From positions 186,001 through 250,000 of the forward strand of contig BOKP01000002.1 of NCBI GenBank assembly GCA_016861045.1: 64,000 bases of DNA. The letters are read 5' to 3'. The DNA comes from Actinomycetes bacterium (GTDB lineage Bacteria > Actinomycetota > Thermoleophilia > Solirubrobacterales > 70-9). Of the stretch, positions 25,359 through 32,619 are shown in pieces. Every line of letters begins with the position of its first letter. The stretch's first letter is position 1. Below the pieces are notes generated by a model. That model was given only the letters and a program-made list of their open reading frames with translations, made no database searches and was not told the DNA's origin. Position numbers and translations under genes: made by a program.

Positions 25359-26723
25359 TCATGGACCGAACTCCTCCTGCGCCACCGGGCCCGCGGCCGG
25401 CGGGCCGCCCGCGGGCGGCGGCGTGGTGCCGGCCGGCGGCGGCGCGGCGGCGGCCACGGGGTCGAACTCCTCGACCGGCGCCGGCGCCGGCGCAGCGGGA
25501 TCGGGCGGCGGCGCCGGCGGCGCCGTCTCGGGGGAGGCGGGAGCGGCCGGATCGCTCGGGGCGGCCCCCGGTCCACCTTCCGGCCCGACGGCGCGGCCGA
25601 CCCGCCGCACGCCCGCGATCGTGGCCCGCGGCTCCTCGACGTCCGGCCGCGCGACCGCGGGCCGCGCGGCCCGCGGCGGGCCCGCGTCGCGGGAATCGCC
25701 GTCGAGCGAGACCCCGGGGACGACGCCGGCCGCGACGCACGCCGTCGCCGCCGCGCCGGCCCCGATGCAGGCGACGGCCGCCTTCGCGGCTCCGCCGACC
25801 CCGGCGAAGTTGGCGAGCAGGCCCGCGCCCGACCCCTTGGCCCCGCCGGCGGCGAGCGCCGTGACGGCCGAATCGGCCCGGGCGGCCGCCTCCCCGATGA
25901 TCGACTTGACGCCGGCGAGGAGGTCGCCCAGGTGCCGCAGGAGCGTCCCGCCGCCGATGCTGCCCGCCACCGAGGCCAGCCCGAGCCCGCTCCCGGCATC
26001 GTGCAGGCCCTGCTTCAGCCTCGCCGCCAGCTCGCCGCAGGCGCGGCAGTGACGGAGGTGCTCGAGCGCCTGCCGGCGCCCCGCGTCGTCGACCGTGCCG
26101 GCGACGAGGTCGCGCACGAGCGTCCGCCGCTCGTCGCACCACTCGCCGCGCTCGACCCGGCCGAGCCCGTCGATCAGCTCCTCGACCCCGCGGGTGATCT
26201 CCTTGCGGTAGGCGCGGGGCGACAGGCCCGGGACGAGCGCGCAGACCTCGCGAGGGCTCAGGCCCCATCCGTAGCGGAGCAGCATCACCGCGCGCCGGCG
26301 CTCGGGCAGGCTCATCAGCAGGTCACGGGCCACGCTCCGCGCCTCCGAGCCGATCGCGACCTCGTCGGGGAGCGGCTCGTGCCCGTCGGCCGTGCTCTGC
26401 TCGCGCTCGACCTCGAGCGGGTGCAGCGGCTTGCGGGCGCGTCGGCGCAGCTCCTTGCTGGCGTGGCTGGCGACGGCGGTGAGGATGTAGGCGCGGAGCT
26501 CGCCCTCGTCCATGCGGCGCCCGCGCTCCCGCAGCGCCGCGAGCGTCGCCGCCCAGGCGGCCGAGTACACGTCGTCGATCTCGGCGTCGCCCAGCGCCCG
26601 CCCGTAGGCGCGGGCGACCATCGCGCGCGCCGGCCGCCGCATCTCGCCGAAGAGCCGCGCGCAGCGTTCCTCCCAGGACTCGCGGGCGGGGGGTGACGGC
26701 CTGTCGCGCTCGGATCGGCTCAT
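25359..26723 (-). CDS. ECF-like sigma factor fused to zinc anti-sigma-like and membrane module
   Basis: 454 residues. Sigma region 2-like segment (about 15-100: CARLFGEMRRPARAMV, DDVYSAAWAATLAALRER) and region 4 helix-turn-helix (about 136-185: SLPERRRAVMLLRYGWGLSP, ITRGVEELIDGL). Then a zinc anti-sigma pattern: C196 in RGEWCDERR and H222-x3-C226-x2-C229 in LEHLRHCRACG. A hydrophobic Ala/Gly segment (about 305-336) could cross the membrane, followed by a Pro/Ala-rich, presumably extracytoplasmic tail of about 115 residues. So sigma, inhibitor-like and membrane parts are one chain. First of four genes on this strand, upstream of large secreted proteins. Start ATG at 26723. Confidence 0.8.
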   Translation of the reverse strand: MSRSERDRPSPPARESWEERCARLFGEMRRPARAMVARAYGRALGDAEIDDVYSAAWAATLAALRERGRRMDEGELRAYILTAVASHASKELRRRARKPLHPLEVEREQSTADGHEPLPDEVAIGSEARSVARDLLMSLPERRRAVMLLRYGWGLSPREVCALVPGLSPRAYRKEITRGVEELIDGLGRVERGEWCDERRTLVRDLVAGTVDDAGRRQALEHLRHCRACGELAARLKQGLHDAGSGLGLASVAGSIGGGTLLRHLGDLLAGVKSIIGEAAARADSAVTALAAGGAKGSGAGLLANFAGVGGAAKAAVACIGAGAAATACVAAGVVPGVSLDGDSRDAGPPRAARPAVARPDVEEPRATIAGVRRVGRAVGPEGGPGAAPSDPAAPASPETAPPAPPPDPAAPAPAPVEEFDPVAAAAPPPAGTTPPPAGGPPAAGPVAQEEFGP

Positions 26724-26940
26724 CGGGGCTGGCTCGCCCCGGTCAATCCCGGCCGCGGCGACCGTGCCCCTTCGAGCCGTCGCGCCCGCGGTCACGTCCT
26801 CGCGCGGGCCCGGTGCCCGCTCGGCATCCATTCCACCCTCGCCCGGCACATCCATGCGCCCAAGCCCCTTCGATTCGAGTCCCTTGCTCGGAAACCGGCG
26901 TGACTCCTCGCAGGTTCGTGCCGATCGCGTCCGAGCAGTT

Positions 26941-26953
26941 CCCGCAAATTGCG
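26941..26953. promoter_or_regulatory. palindromic CGCAAATTGCG site, copy 1
   Basis: CCCGCAAATTGCG, an 11-bp palindrome with a central A, in the divergent region between the sigma-factor gene and the small membrane protein. The same 13-mer occurs at 30434-30446. Shared-operator function is inferred. Confidence 0.35.
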
Positions 26954-27002
26954 CGATTCCGGTCCGAACTTGCGACTTTCGTCCACGCAATAGGCTCGGC
27001 GG

Positions 27003-27506
27003 ATGCTGGAGGAGCGTGAACGCGCCCACCGGGAGCGCCTCGCCGAGCGGTCGGCGCCGCTGATCCCGAGCGGCGAGAGGATCGTGGCGATCGCGGCCTG
27101 CCAGGCGGGCGTGCCGCCGTGGCTGGGGGTCGTGCCCCTCCTCGCCGGGCTGGTCCTCGTCGTCGTCAGCCTGCTCGCCGGCGCCGGGCCCGGCTGGCTC
27201 GGGCCGGCCGGGGCGCTGCTGGTCCTCGCCGCCATCGCGGCGATGGGGCTCGCGCGCAGGCGGCTCGTCGTCAGGACGAATCGCTCCGTACGGGTCTTCG
27301 CGCTGCCGCGCTCCGACAAGGCCGAGCTCGGGGCGCCCCTCGCCGAGCTGCCGCTCTCGGATTTGCCCGGCCACGAGGGCGGCTCCACCCGGCTCGGCGG
27401 CGAGCGCCTCTGGCCCAACTACGGCAGCGGGATCGAGCGCGACGCCCTCGCCCGCGCCCTGGCGCGCCCCGAGCGGACCCCCGGCGCCGCACCGCCTGAC
27501 AGCTGA
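27003..27506 (+). CDS. two-TM membrane protein with short C-terminal domain
   Basis: 167 residues. Charged N-terminal helix (LEERERAHRERLAER), TM1 VVPLLAGLVLVVVSLLAG (about 42-59), TM2 AGALLVLAAIAAMGLA (about 68-83), then RRRLVVRTNRSVRVFALPRS, a strand-rich stretch reminiscent of bacterial PH-like membrane proteins. The tail is polar. Divergent from the sigma-factor gene across 279 bp. No catalytic motif; not assignable to a named family with confidence. Confidence 0.72.
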   Translation: MLEERERAHRERLAERSAPLIPSGERIVAIAACQAGVPPWLGVVPLLAGLVLVVVSLLAGAGPGWLGPAGALLVLAAIAAMGLARRRLVVRTNRSVRVFALPRSDKAELGAPLAELPLSDLPGHEGGSTRLGGERLWPNYGSGIERDALARALARPERTPGAAPPDS

Positions 27507-27515
27507 CCCCTGCCG

Positions 27516-27552
27516 CCGGGCGCCCCCGAGCGGCGGAACCGGGGGCGCCCGG
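27516..27552 (+). terminator. strong GC-rich terminator hairpin
   Basis: CCGGGCGCCCCCG (27516-27528) pairs perfectly with CGGGGGCGCCCGG (27540-27552), a 13-bp stem with an 11-nt loop, starting 10 bp after the stop of the preceding gene. No T-tract. The rest of the 314-bp gap up to 27820 shows nothing but the MarR promoter at its end. Confidence 0.65.
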
Positions 27553-27773
27553 TCCGACCGGGGGTTTCCGGCGGTTCGGTCGTGCCGTCCGCCCGCTCTC
27601 CTACCTTCCGCCATGCGGCCGGCCATCGCGACGGCCGCCGGCCGGAAGCTGCCTGCCGCTCACCGGCCGGGCGACCGGGCGCCCGCTCGGGAGCAGGCGC
27701 CGCGGCGTCCACCCGGACCCGCGCCGCGGCTAGCCCGCCTCGCTCCCCGACCCCCGCCCATCGGCCTCCGGCC

Positions 27774-27818
27774 TTGACGCCCGCGAGGTCGTTAGCTAGG
27801 ATAATTAGCGAGTCTAAC
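27774..27818 (+). promoter_or_regulatory. promoter and MarR-type operator
   Basis: -35 TTGACG (27774-27779), 17-nt spacer, -10 TAGGAT (27797-27802). The -10 lies inside the inverted repeat GCTA-GGATAAT-TAGC (27795-27809), and a wider GTTAG...CTAAC pair spans 27791-27818, ending 2 bp before the MarR start. This is the layout expected of an autorepressed marR-efflux operon (inference). Confidence 0.5.
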
Positions 27819-27820
27819 CA

Positions 27821-28276
27821 ATGAAGGGAACCGGAGCGACAGCCACCGCCGAGGAGCTCACCGAGCAGGCGGCCCGGCTGCGGCTCGCCGTCAACCGGAT
27901 GGCACGGCGGCTGCGGCAGGAGGCGCCGACCGAGATCGGGCCGGCGTCGATCGCGGCGCTGGCGACGATCGAGCGGTCAGGACCCCTGACGCCGAGCGAG
28001 CTGGCGCGGATCGAGCGGATCCGGCGCCCGACCGCGACCCGGGTCCTCGCCCGGCTGACCGAGGCGGGGCTGGTGACGCGGACCGCCGACCCCGAGGACG
28101 GGCGCTGCGCGATCGTTCAGATCACGCCCGCGGGCCGCCGGACGCTGAAGGGCCTGCGGAGGCGGAAGACCGCGTATCTGGCGCGGACGATGCGCGAGCT
28201 GCCCGACGACGACGTAGCGACCCTGGCGCGGGCCGCCGAGATTCTCGAGCGGGTGCTCGAGGAGGGGCGCGAGTGA
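27821..28276 (+). CDS. MarR-family transcriptional regulator
   Basis: 151 residues, mostly helical winged-helix dimer. TPSELARIERIRRPTATRVLARLTEAGL (about 64-91) is the recognition HTH, with the wing VTRTADPEDGRCAIVQITPAG following. The family represses drug efflux or degradation genes until a small phenolic or other ligand binds. The stop overlaps the GTG start of the MFS exporter (GTGA), so the two are translated together, and a palindrome covers its own -10. Likely local repressor of the pump. Confidence 0.9.
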   Translation: MKGTGATATAEELTEQAARLRLAVNRMARRLRQEAPTEIGPASIAALATIERSGPLTPSELARIERIRRPTATRVLARLTEAGLVTRTADPEDGRCAIVQITPAGRRTLKGLRRRKTAYLARTMRELPDDDVATLARAAEILERVLEEGRE

Positions 28277-29670
28277 GCGCCGCCGTCCGCCGCAGCTTCG
28301 CCTCGCTGGAGATCCCCAACTACCGCCTCTACTTCGGCGGCCAGGTCATCTCGCTCGCCGGCAACTGGATGCAGATCGTCGCCGAGCTCTGGCTGGTGCT
28401 GGCCTTGACCGGCTCGGGCGCGCTCGTCGGCCTCGCCACCGCGCTCCAGTTCGCCGGCATCCTCCTCTTCGGCGCCCTCGGCGGGGCCCTCGCCGACCGC
28501 TTCGACAAGCGCCGGCTCCTGATGATCTCGCAGACCGGGATGGCGATCCCGGCCCTGCTCCTCTTCGCCCTCACCGCCACCGGCGCCGTCGCGGCCTGGA
28601 TGGTGTTCGTCGTGATCGCCCTCCGCGGCCTCGTCCTCGCGGTCGACAACCCGGCCCGGCAGGCGTTCGTGATCGAGCTCGTCGGCCCCGACCGGGTCGT
28701 CAACGCGGTCAGCCTCAACTCGGTCCTCGTCCACTCGGCGCGGATCACCGGCCCGGCGGTCGCCGGCGCCGTGATCGCGCTCTGGGGCGTCGCGCCCTGC
28801 TTCGGCCTGAACGCCCTCAGCTTCGCGGCGATGCTGGTGGCGCTGGCGCGGATGCGGCCCGATCGCCTGCACCGGCCGAAGCGCGAGCGCCGCCGGGACG
28901 GAGTGCGCCGGGCGCTCGGCCACATCGCCGCCCGCCGCGAGCTCCGGGTGCCGCTGCTCCTGATGCTCGTCCTGAGCACGATCGGCTTCAACTTCCAGGT
29001 GGTGATCCCGCTGCTCGCCGGGCAGACCTTCGGCGGCCAGGTATCCGCCTACTCGCTGCTGATGGTCGCGATGGGCCTCGGCTCGATCGCCGGCGCGCTC
29101 GGGGTCGGCACCCGCGCCCGGGTCGGCCGCGAGCTGATCACGGCGGCGGCGGGCGGCTTCGGCCTGACCTCGCTGCTCGCCGCCGCCGCCCCGACCCTGG
29201 AGCTCGAGATGGCGGCGCTGGCCCTGCTCGGCGTCTGCTCGGTGACGTTCGCGGCCGGGATCAACTCCGGCCTGCAGCTCGCCGCCGAGCCCGAGATGCG
29301 GGGCCGGGTGATGGCCGTCTACTCGATCGCCTTCCTCGGCTCGACCGTGATCGGCGGCCCGATCGCCGGCTGGCTCGGGGAGGCGATCAGCCCGCGGGCG
29401 CCGCTCGTCGCCGCCGGCATCGCCGGCCTCGCCGTGGCCGCCGCGGCGTTCTCGGCCTGGAGCGAGCGCGACTCGGGAACCGCGCCGCACCCCAGCGGCG
29501 AGCTCGCGCTCGAGCCCGGCACCGGCGAGCTGGCGCTGGCCGCGGCTCAGGCGCCGGAGCGCTCGCGCGCAGGCCCGATGTCGAGCGCGAGGCGGAGCTC
29601 GCGGAGCCGGGCCCCGTGCCAGTCGCGAACCCTCGGCTCGCCGTCCTCGCGCCAGCCGCGCTCGCGGTAG
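28273..29670 (+). CDS. MFS transporter (probable drug exporter)
   Basis: 465 residues, about 12 TM helices. FGALGGALADRFDKRRLLMISQ gives the MFS loop 2-3 motif; GNWMQIVAELWLVLALTGSG is typical of the MFS_3/enterobactin-exporter-like group. Coupled to the MarR regulator by GTGA overlap. The last 41 residues (after AAAQAPE) are Ser/Arg-rich, overlap the convergent GNAT gene by 124 bp and are probably non-functional. Exports a small hydrophobic compound or siderophore; substrate not visible. Confidence 0.88.
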   Translation: MSAAVRRSFASLEIPNYRLYFGGQVISLAGNWMQIVAELWLVLALTGSGALVGLATALQFAGILLFGALGGALADRFDKRRLLMISQTGMAIPALLLFALTATGAVAAWMVFVVIALRGLVLAVDNPARQAFVIELVGPDRVVNAVSLNSVLVHSARITGPAVAGAVIALWGVAPCFGLNALSFAAMLVALARMRPDRLHRPKRERRRDGVRRALGHIAARRELRVPLLLMLVLSTIGFNFQVVIPLLAGQTFGGQVSAYSLLMVAMGLGSIAGALGVGTRARVGRELITAAAGGFGLTSLLAAAAPTLELEMAALALLGVCSVTFAAGINSGLQLAAEPEMRGRVMAVYSIAFLGSTVIGGPIAGWLGEAISPRAPLVAAGIAGLAVAAAAFSAWSERDSGTAPHPSGELALEPGTGELALAAAQAPERSRAGPMSSARRSSRSRAPCQSRTLGSPSSRQPRSR

Positions 29671-29984
29671 AAGCGCAGGGCGCGCTCGTTGCGTTCCTCG
29701 GCATAGAGCCAGGCCTGGTCGCGGGACGCATCGCCGAGCGCGTCGACCGCGAGGGCGAGCAGGGCCGAGCCGGCGCCCCGCCCCCAGGCGCGCGGGTCGG
29801 TGTAGAGGCGGGTGATCTCGCCGCTCGCCGGGTCCCAGGCGACGAACGCGAAGACTCCGCGTGCGTCGACGGCGACGAGGTTGGCGGGCTGGGGGCGGCC
29901 GCGGTTCGCGCGCTCGATCCGCTCGGTGCCGAGATAGCCGCCCCAGGCGACGATCCCGGCGCGAAGCAGCACGTCGCTGACCAC
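29547..29984 (-). CDS. GNAT-family N-acetyltransferase
   Basis: 145 residues as drawn from a GTG. Acetyl-CoA-binding core: VFAFVAWDPASGEITRLYTDPRAWGRGAGSALLALAVDAL, with the R/Q-x-x-G-x-G/A type loop RGAGSA, then AWLYAEERNERALRFYRERGWREDG. In the same frame upstream the sequence reads DWWIRIAGPEDAAV, a typical GNAT first strand, but no ATG, GTG or TTG occurs before the next upstream stop, so the true start may be a non-standard codon. Convergent overlap with the MFS exporter gene. Acetyl acceptor unknown. Confidence 0.8.
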   Translation of the reverse strand: MVSDVLLRAGIVAWGGYLGTERIERANRGRPQPANLVAVDARGVFAFVAWDPASGEITRLYTDPRAWGRGAGSALLALAVDALGDASRDQAWLYAEERNERALRFYRERGWREDGEPRVRDWHGARLRELRLALDIGPARERSGA

Positions 29985-30042
29985 GGCGGCGTCCTCCGGC
30001 CCGGCGATCCGGATCCACCAGTCCCTGCCGCTGACCGGGCGC

Positions 30043-30174
30043 TCAGTCGTGGCGACCAGCCCCGGTCCGCTCGAAGTGGGCGCGGCGGCCCGCGGGCGCC
30101 GGGCCGGTCCCGCGGCGCCGACGGCCGTCGATCGTCAGGCCGGCGGTGCCGCGCCGGTGCGGCTTGCTGCTCAT
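30043..30174 (-). CDS. possible 43-residue basic small protein
   Basis: ATG at 30174 preceded by GGAGAAGG with 7-nt spacing, a good ribosome site. The peptide starts MSSKPHRRGTAGLTIDGRRR and is strongly basic throughout, with no hydrophobic segment. It lies just upstream of the GNAT gene on the same strand. Reality rests on the ribosome site only. Confidence 0.4.
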   Translation of the reverse strand: MSSKPHRRGTAGLTIDGRRRRGTGPAPAGRRAHFERTGAGRHD

Positions 30175-30503
30175 TGGGACACCTTCTCCGAGTGACCGGG
30201 CGGCCGGCGACGCGAGGCCCGGATCCGCCCGCACGACAAGAAACGGCCCGGGGCGGCTCGGTGGCCTGCCTCGCGCGTAGCCTGCGCGCGTTCAAAGCCT
30301 CTCGAGCCGGCTCTGAGAGCTCTCCCTCCACTTGGCTTTCGTGGAGATCCTTCTCTCTCCCGGACCGCTGCGGCGACCATACGCCCCGGCGACGCCGAGC
30401 GCAAGGGGGAGAACGCCTCCGGCCCGGCCCGATCCCGCAAATTGCGATGAACGGGGCCCGGTGCCGCGACGTCGACCGGGAACCGGCGACCTAAACCCGA
30501 GCG
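30175..30503. other. intergenic region, about 330 bp
   Basis: Between the possible small basic gene and the efeU promoter. It holds a hairpin CTCCAC-TTGGCTTTC-GTGGAG (near 30327-30347) and the second copy of the CCCGCAAATTGCG site (30434-30446). No gene seen on either strand. Confidence 0.4.
30434..30446. promoter_or_regulatory. palindromic CGCAAATTGCG site, copy 2
   Basis: CCCGCAAATTGCG, identical to 26941-26953, about 60 bp upstream of the efeU -35 hexamer. AT-rich bases of this kind are rare here, so the exact repeat is notable. Confidence 0.35.
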
Positions 30504-30549
30504 TTGCGCTAGGCTATCCCAGCTTCTATTAGGTGCCCCTAATTAGGGG
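30504..30549 (+). promoter_or_regulatory. efeU promoter with metal-regulator-like palindrome
   Basis: -35 TTGCGC (30504-30509), 17-nt spacer, -10 TATTAG (30527-30532). Immediately after and touching the -10 is TTAGGT (30529-30534), an IdeR/DtxR-like half site, then the perfect 14-bp palindrome CCCCTAATTAGGGG (30536-30549) over the expected transcription start. Placement fits repression by an iron sensor (DtxR/IdeR or Fur type), which is inferred. Confidence 0.6.
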
Positions 30550-30581
30550 ACCCTGTCGAGAGCAGACCAACCACCGGAAAC

Positions 30582-31445
30582 TTGCTTCCAACGTTCATCA
30601 TCGGATTGCGCGAAGGCGTCGAGGCGGCGCTGATCGTCGGCATCATCGCCGCCTTCCTGCACCAGGAGGGTCGCCGCGACGCCCTCCGCCAGGTCTGGAT
30701 CGGCGTCGCCACCGCGGTCGCGATCTGCGTCGCCATCGGGATCGGGCTCGACCTCCTGAACGGGCAGCTGCCGCAGCGCCAGCAGGAGATGCTCGAGACC
30801 GTGATCGGCCTCGCGGCGGTCGGCATCGTCACCTTCATGATCGTCTGGATGCGCAGGCACGCCCGGATGATCAAGTCCGAGCTGCACGAGAGCGCCGCCT
30901 CGGCGCTGCGCAGCGGGTCCACCTGGGCGCTGATCGGGATGGCCTTCTTCGCCGTCCTTCGCGAGGGCATCGAGACAGCGGTCTTCCTGCTCGCCGTCTT
31001 CCAGCACGCCTCCGATCCGACGAGCGCCGGGATCGGCGCCGTCCTCGGCATCCTCGTCGCCCTCGCGCTCGGCTTCGGCATCTACCGGGGCGGCATCCAC
31101 CTCGACCTCGCGCGCTTCTTCAAGCTGACCGCGGTCGTCCTCGTCTTCGTCGCCGCCGGCCTCCTCGCGAGCTCTGCCCACACCGCCTGGGAGGCCGGCT
31201 GGCTGACCAGCTTCCAGGAGCAGGCGGTCGACCTCGGCTGGCTCGTCGTCCCCGGCACCTGGACCTCCTCGCTTCTCACCGGGATGCTCGGCCTGCAGTC
31301 GGTGATGACCCGGGCCGAGGCCTTCCTCTACGTCGCCTACCTGATCCCGATGCTGGCCTACGTGCTCTGGCCGACCGCCTGGCGGCTCGGCGCGCCTCGC
31401 AAGCGGGCCGCGTCAAGCCCCGGCCCCGAGACGGCCGACGCCTGA
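30582..31445 (+). CDS. efeU: EfeU, FTR1-family iron permease
   Basis: 287 residues from a TTG, giving LPTFIIGLREGVEAALIVGI, the canonical EfeU N-terminus. Seven predicted TM helices. The two iron-path motifs R-E-x-x-E are in GLREGVEAAL (about 8-17) and VLREGIETAVF (about 126-136). It moves Fe3+ made by the oxidation/peroxidase steps of EfeO and EfeB across the membrane. First gene of efeUOB; efeO follows 19 bp later. The promoter carries an iron-box-like palindrome. Confidence 0.93.
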   Translation: MLPTFIIGLREGVEAALIVGIIAAFLHQEGRRDALRQVWIGVATAVAICVAIGIGLDLLNGQLPQRQQEMLETVIGLAAVGIVTFMIVWMRRHARMIKSELHESAASALRSGSTWALIGMAFFAVLREGIETAVFLLAVFQHASDPTSAGIGAVLGILVALALGFGIYRGGIHLDLARFFKLTAVVLVFVAAGLLASSAHTAWEAGWLTSFQEQAVDLGWLVVPGTWTSSLLTGMLGLQSVMTRAEAFLYVAYLIPMLAYVLWPTAWRLGAPRKRAASSPGPETADA

Positions 31446-31464
31446 AGCCCACCCGAAAGGAACC

Positions 31465-32619
31465 ATGCCCGACCCCCGCATCCCGAGCATCGCCCGACCC
31501 GTGACCGCGATCGCCGCCGTGGCGACCCTCGCCGCCCTGGCGACGGCCTGCGGCTCCTCCTCCGACGGCACCGACTCCGACGCCCAGCGCGTGGCCGTGA
31601 CGATCACCGACGACGGCTGCGACCCGACCGACCTCGAGGCGACGGCCGGCCCCGCCACCTTCGAGGTCGAGAACGTCGACAGCGCGATCAACAACGAGTT
31701 CGAGGTGCTCGACGGCGCGCTGATCCTCGGTGAGCGGGAGAACGTGACGCCGGGGCTGAGCGGCGAGGTGTCGGTCAACCTCGACCCGGGCACCTACGAC
31801 ATCGTCTGCGGCAACCCCGGCAACCGCGAGCCGACCGGCAAGCTCGTCGTCAGCGGCGAGAGGCAGGCCGCCACGACCGACCCGCGGCTCCGGGAGGCCG
31901 CCGACGAGTACGCCGAGTGGGTCGACGGCGAAGCCGAGGAGCTGGTCCGACGCACCGGCGCCTTCGTCGCCGCGATCGAGGCCGGAGACGTCGGGGAGGC
32001 GAAGGAGCTCTACGAGCACACGCGCATCCCCTACGAGCGGATCGAGCCGGTCGCGGAATCGTTCGGCGGGCTCGACCCGGCGATCGACGCCCGCATCAAC
32101 GACATCGCCCAGGGCGACGAGTGGACGGGCTTTCACCCGCTCGAGAAGGCGCTCTGGATCGATGGCCGGATCGGCGAGCGGGAGAAGGCGACCGCCCGGC
32201 GGCTGATGACCGACGTCGAGAGGCTGCGGAGGCTGACCGCCGAGAACACCTACGACCCGGTCCAGCTCGCGAACGGCGCGGTCGAGCTCCTGAACGAGGT
32301 CTCGCTGACGAAGATCACCGGCGAGGAGGAGCGCTACTCCCACACCGACCTGACCGACTTCAAGGCCAACATCGACGGCGCCCGCGAGGCGTTCGTGCTG
32401 CTCGCGCCGGCGCTGCGCGAGATCGACCCCGACCTCGCGACCGAGATCGAGGAGCGGTTCGCGGACATGTACGCGGCGCTGCGGCCCTATCGGGTCGAGG
32501 GGAACCTGTACGAGAACTACGAGAAGGTGGGCGAGCGTGAGCGCCAGGAGCTGAGCCAGGCGGTCGACGCGCTGGCCCTGCCGCTCGCCCGGCTCGGCGG
32601 CCAGGTGGTCGGGCAGTGA
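31465..32619 (+). CDS. efeO: EfeO, iron-binding lipoprotein (cupredoxin + M75 domains)
   Basis: 384 residues. Signal peptide with lipobox LATACGSSS (Cys about 30). An N-terminal cupredoxin domain (about 40-135, EVENVDSAINNEFEVLDGAL, DIVCGNPGN) binds Cu/Fe. The C-terminal imelysin/M75 domain holds the HxxE motif in FHPLEKALWIDGR. It captures iron at the outer face of the membrane and hands it to EfeU. Its TGA overlaps the GTG of efeB (GTGA). Confidence 0.93.
   Translation: MPDPRIPSIARPVTAIAAVATLAALATACGSSSDGTDSDAQRVAVTITDDGCDPTDLEATAGPATFEVENVDSAINNEFEVLDGALILGERENVTPGLSGEVSVNLDPGTYDIVCGNPGNREPTGKLVVSGERQAATTDPRLREAADEYAEWVDGEAEELVRRTGAFVAAIEAGDVGEAKELYEHTRIPYERIEPVAESFGGLDPAIDARINDIAQGDEWTGFHPLEKALWIDGRIGEREKATARRLMTDVERLRRLTAENTYDPVQLANGAVELLNEVSLTKITGEEERYSHTDLTDFKANIDGAREAFVLLAPALREIDPDLATEIEERFADMYAALRPYRVEGNLYENYEKVGERERQELSQAVDALALPLARLGGQVVGQ

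Noticed and set aside
26693-27019. 108-codon plus-strand frame in the sigma/membrane-gene gap
   Set aside because: Pro/Arg-rich without motif, overlaps the sigma gene start and the promoter region.
29547-29670. Last 41 codons of the MFS exporter as functional sequence
   Set aside because: Ser/Arg-rich and antisense to the conserved end of the GNAT gene; likely only read-through to the next stop.
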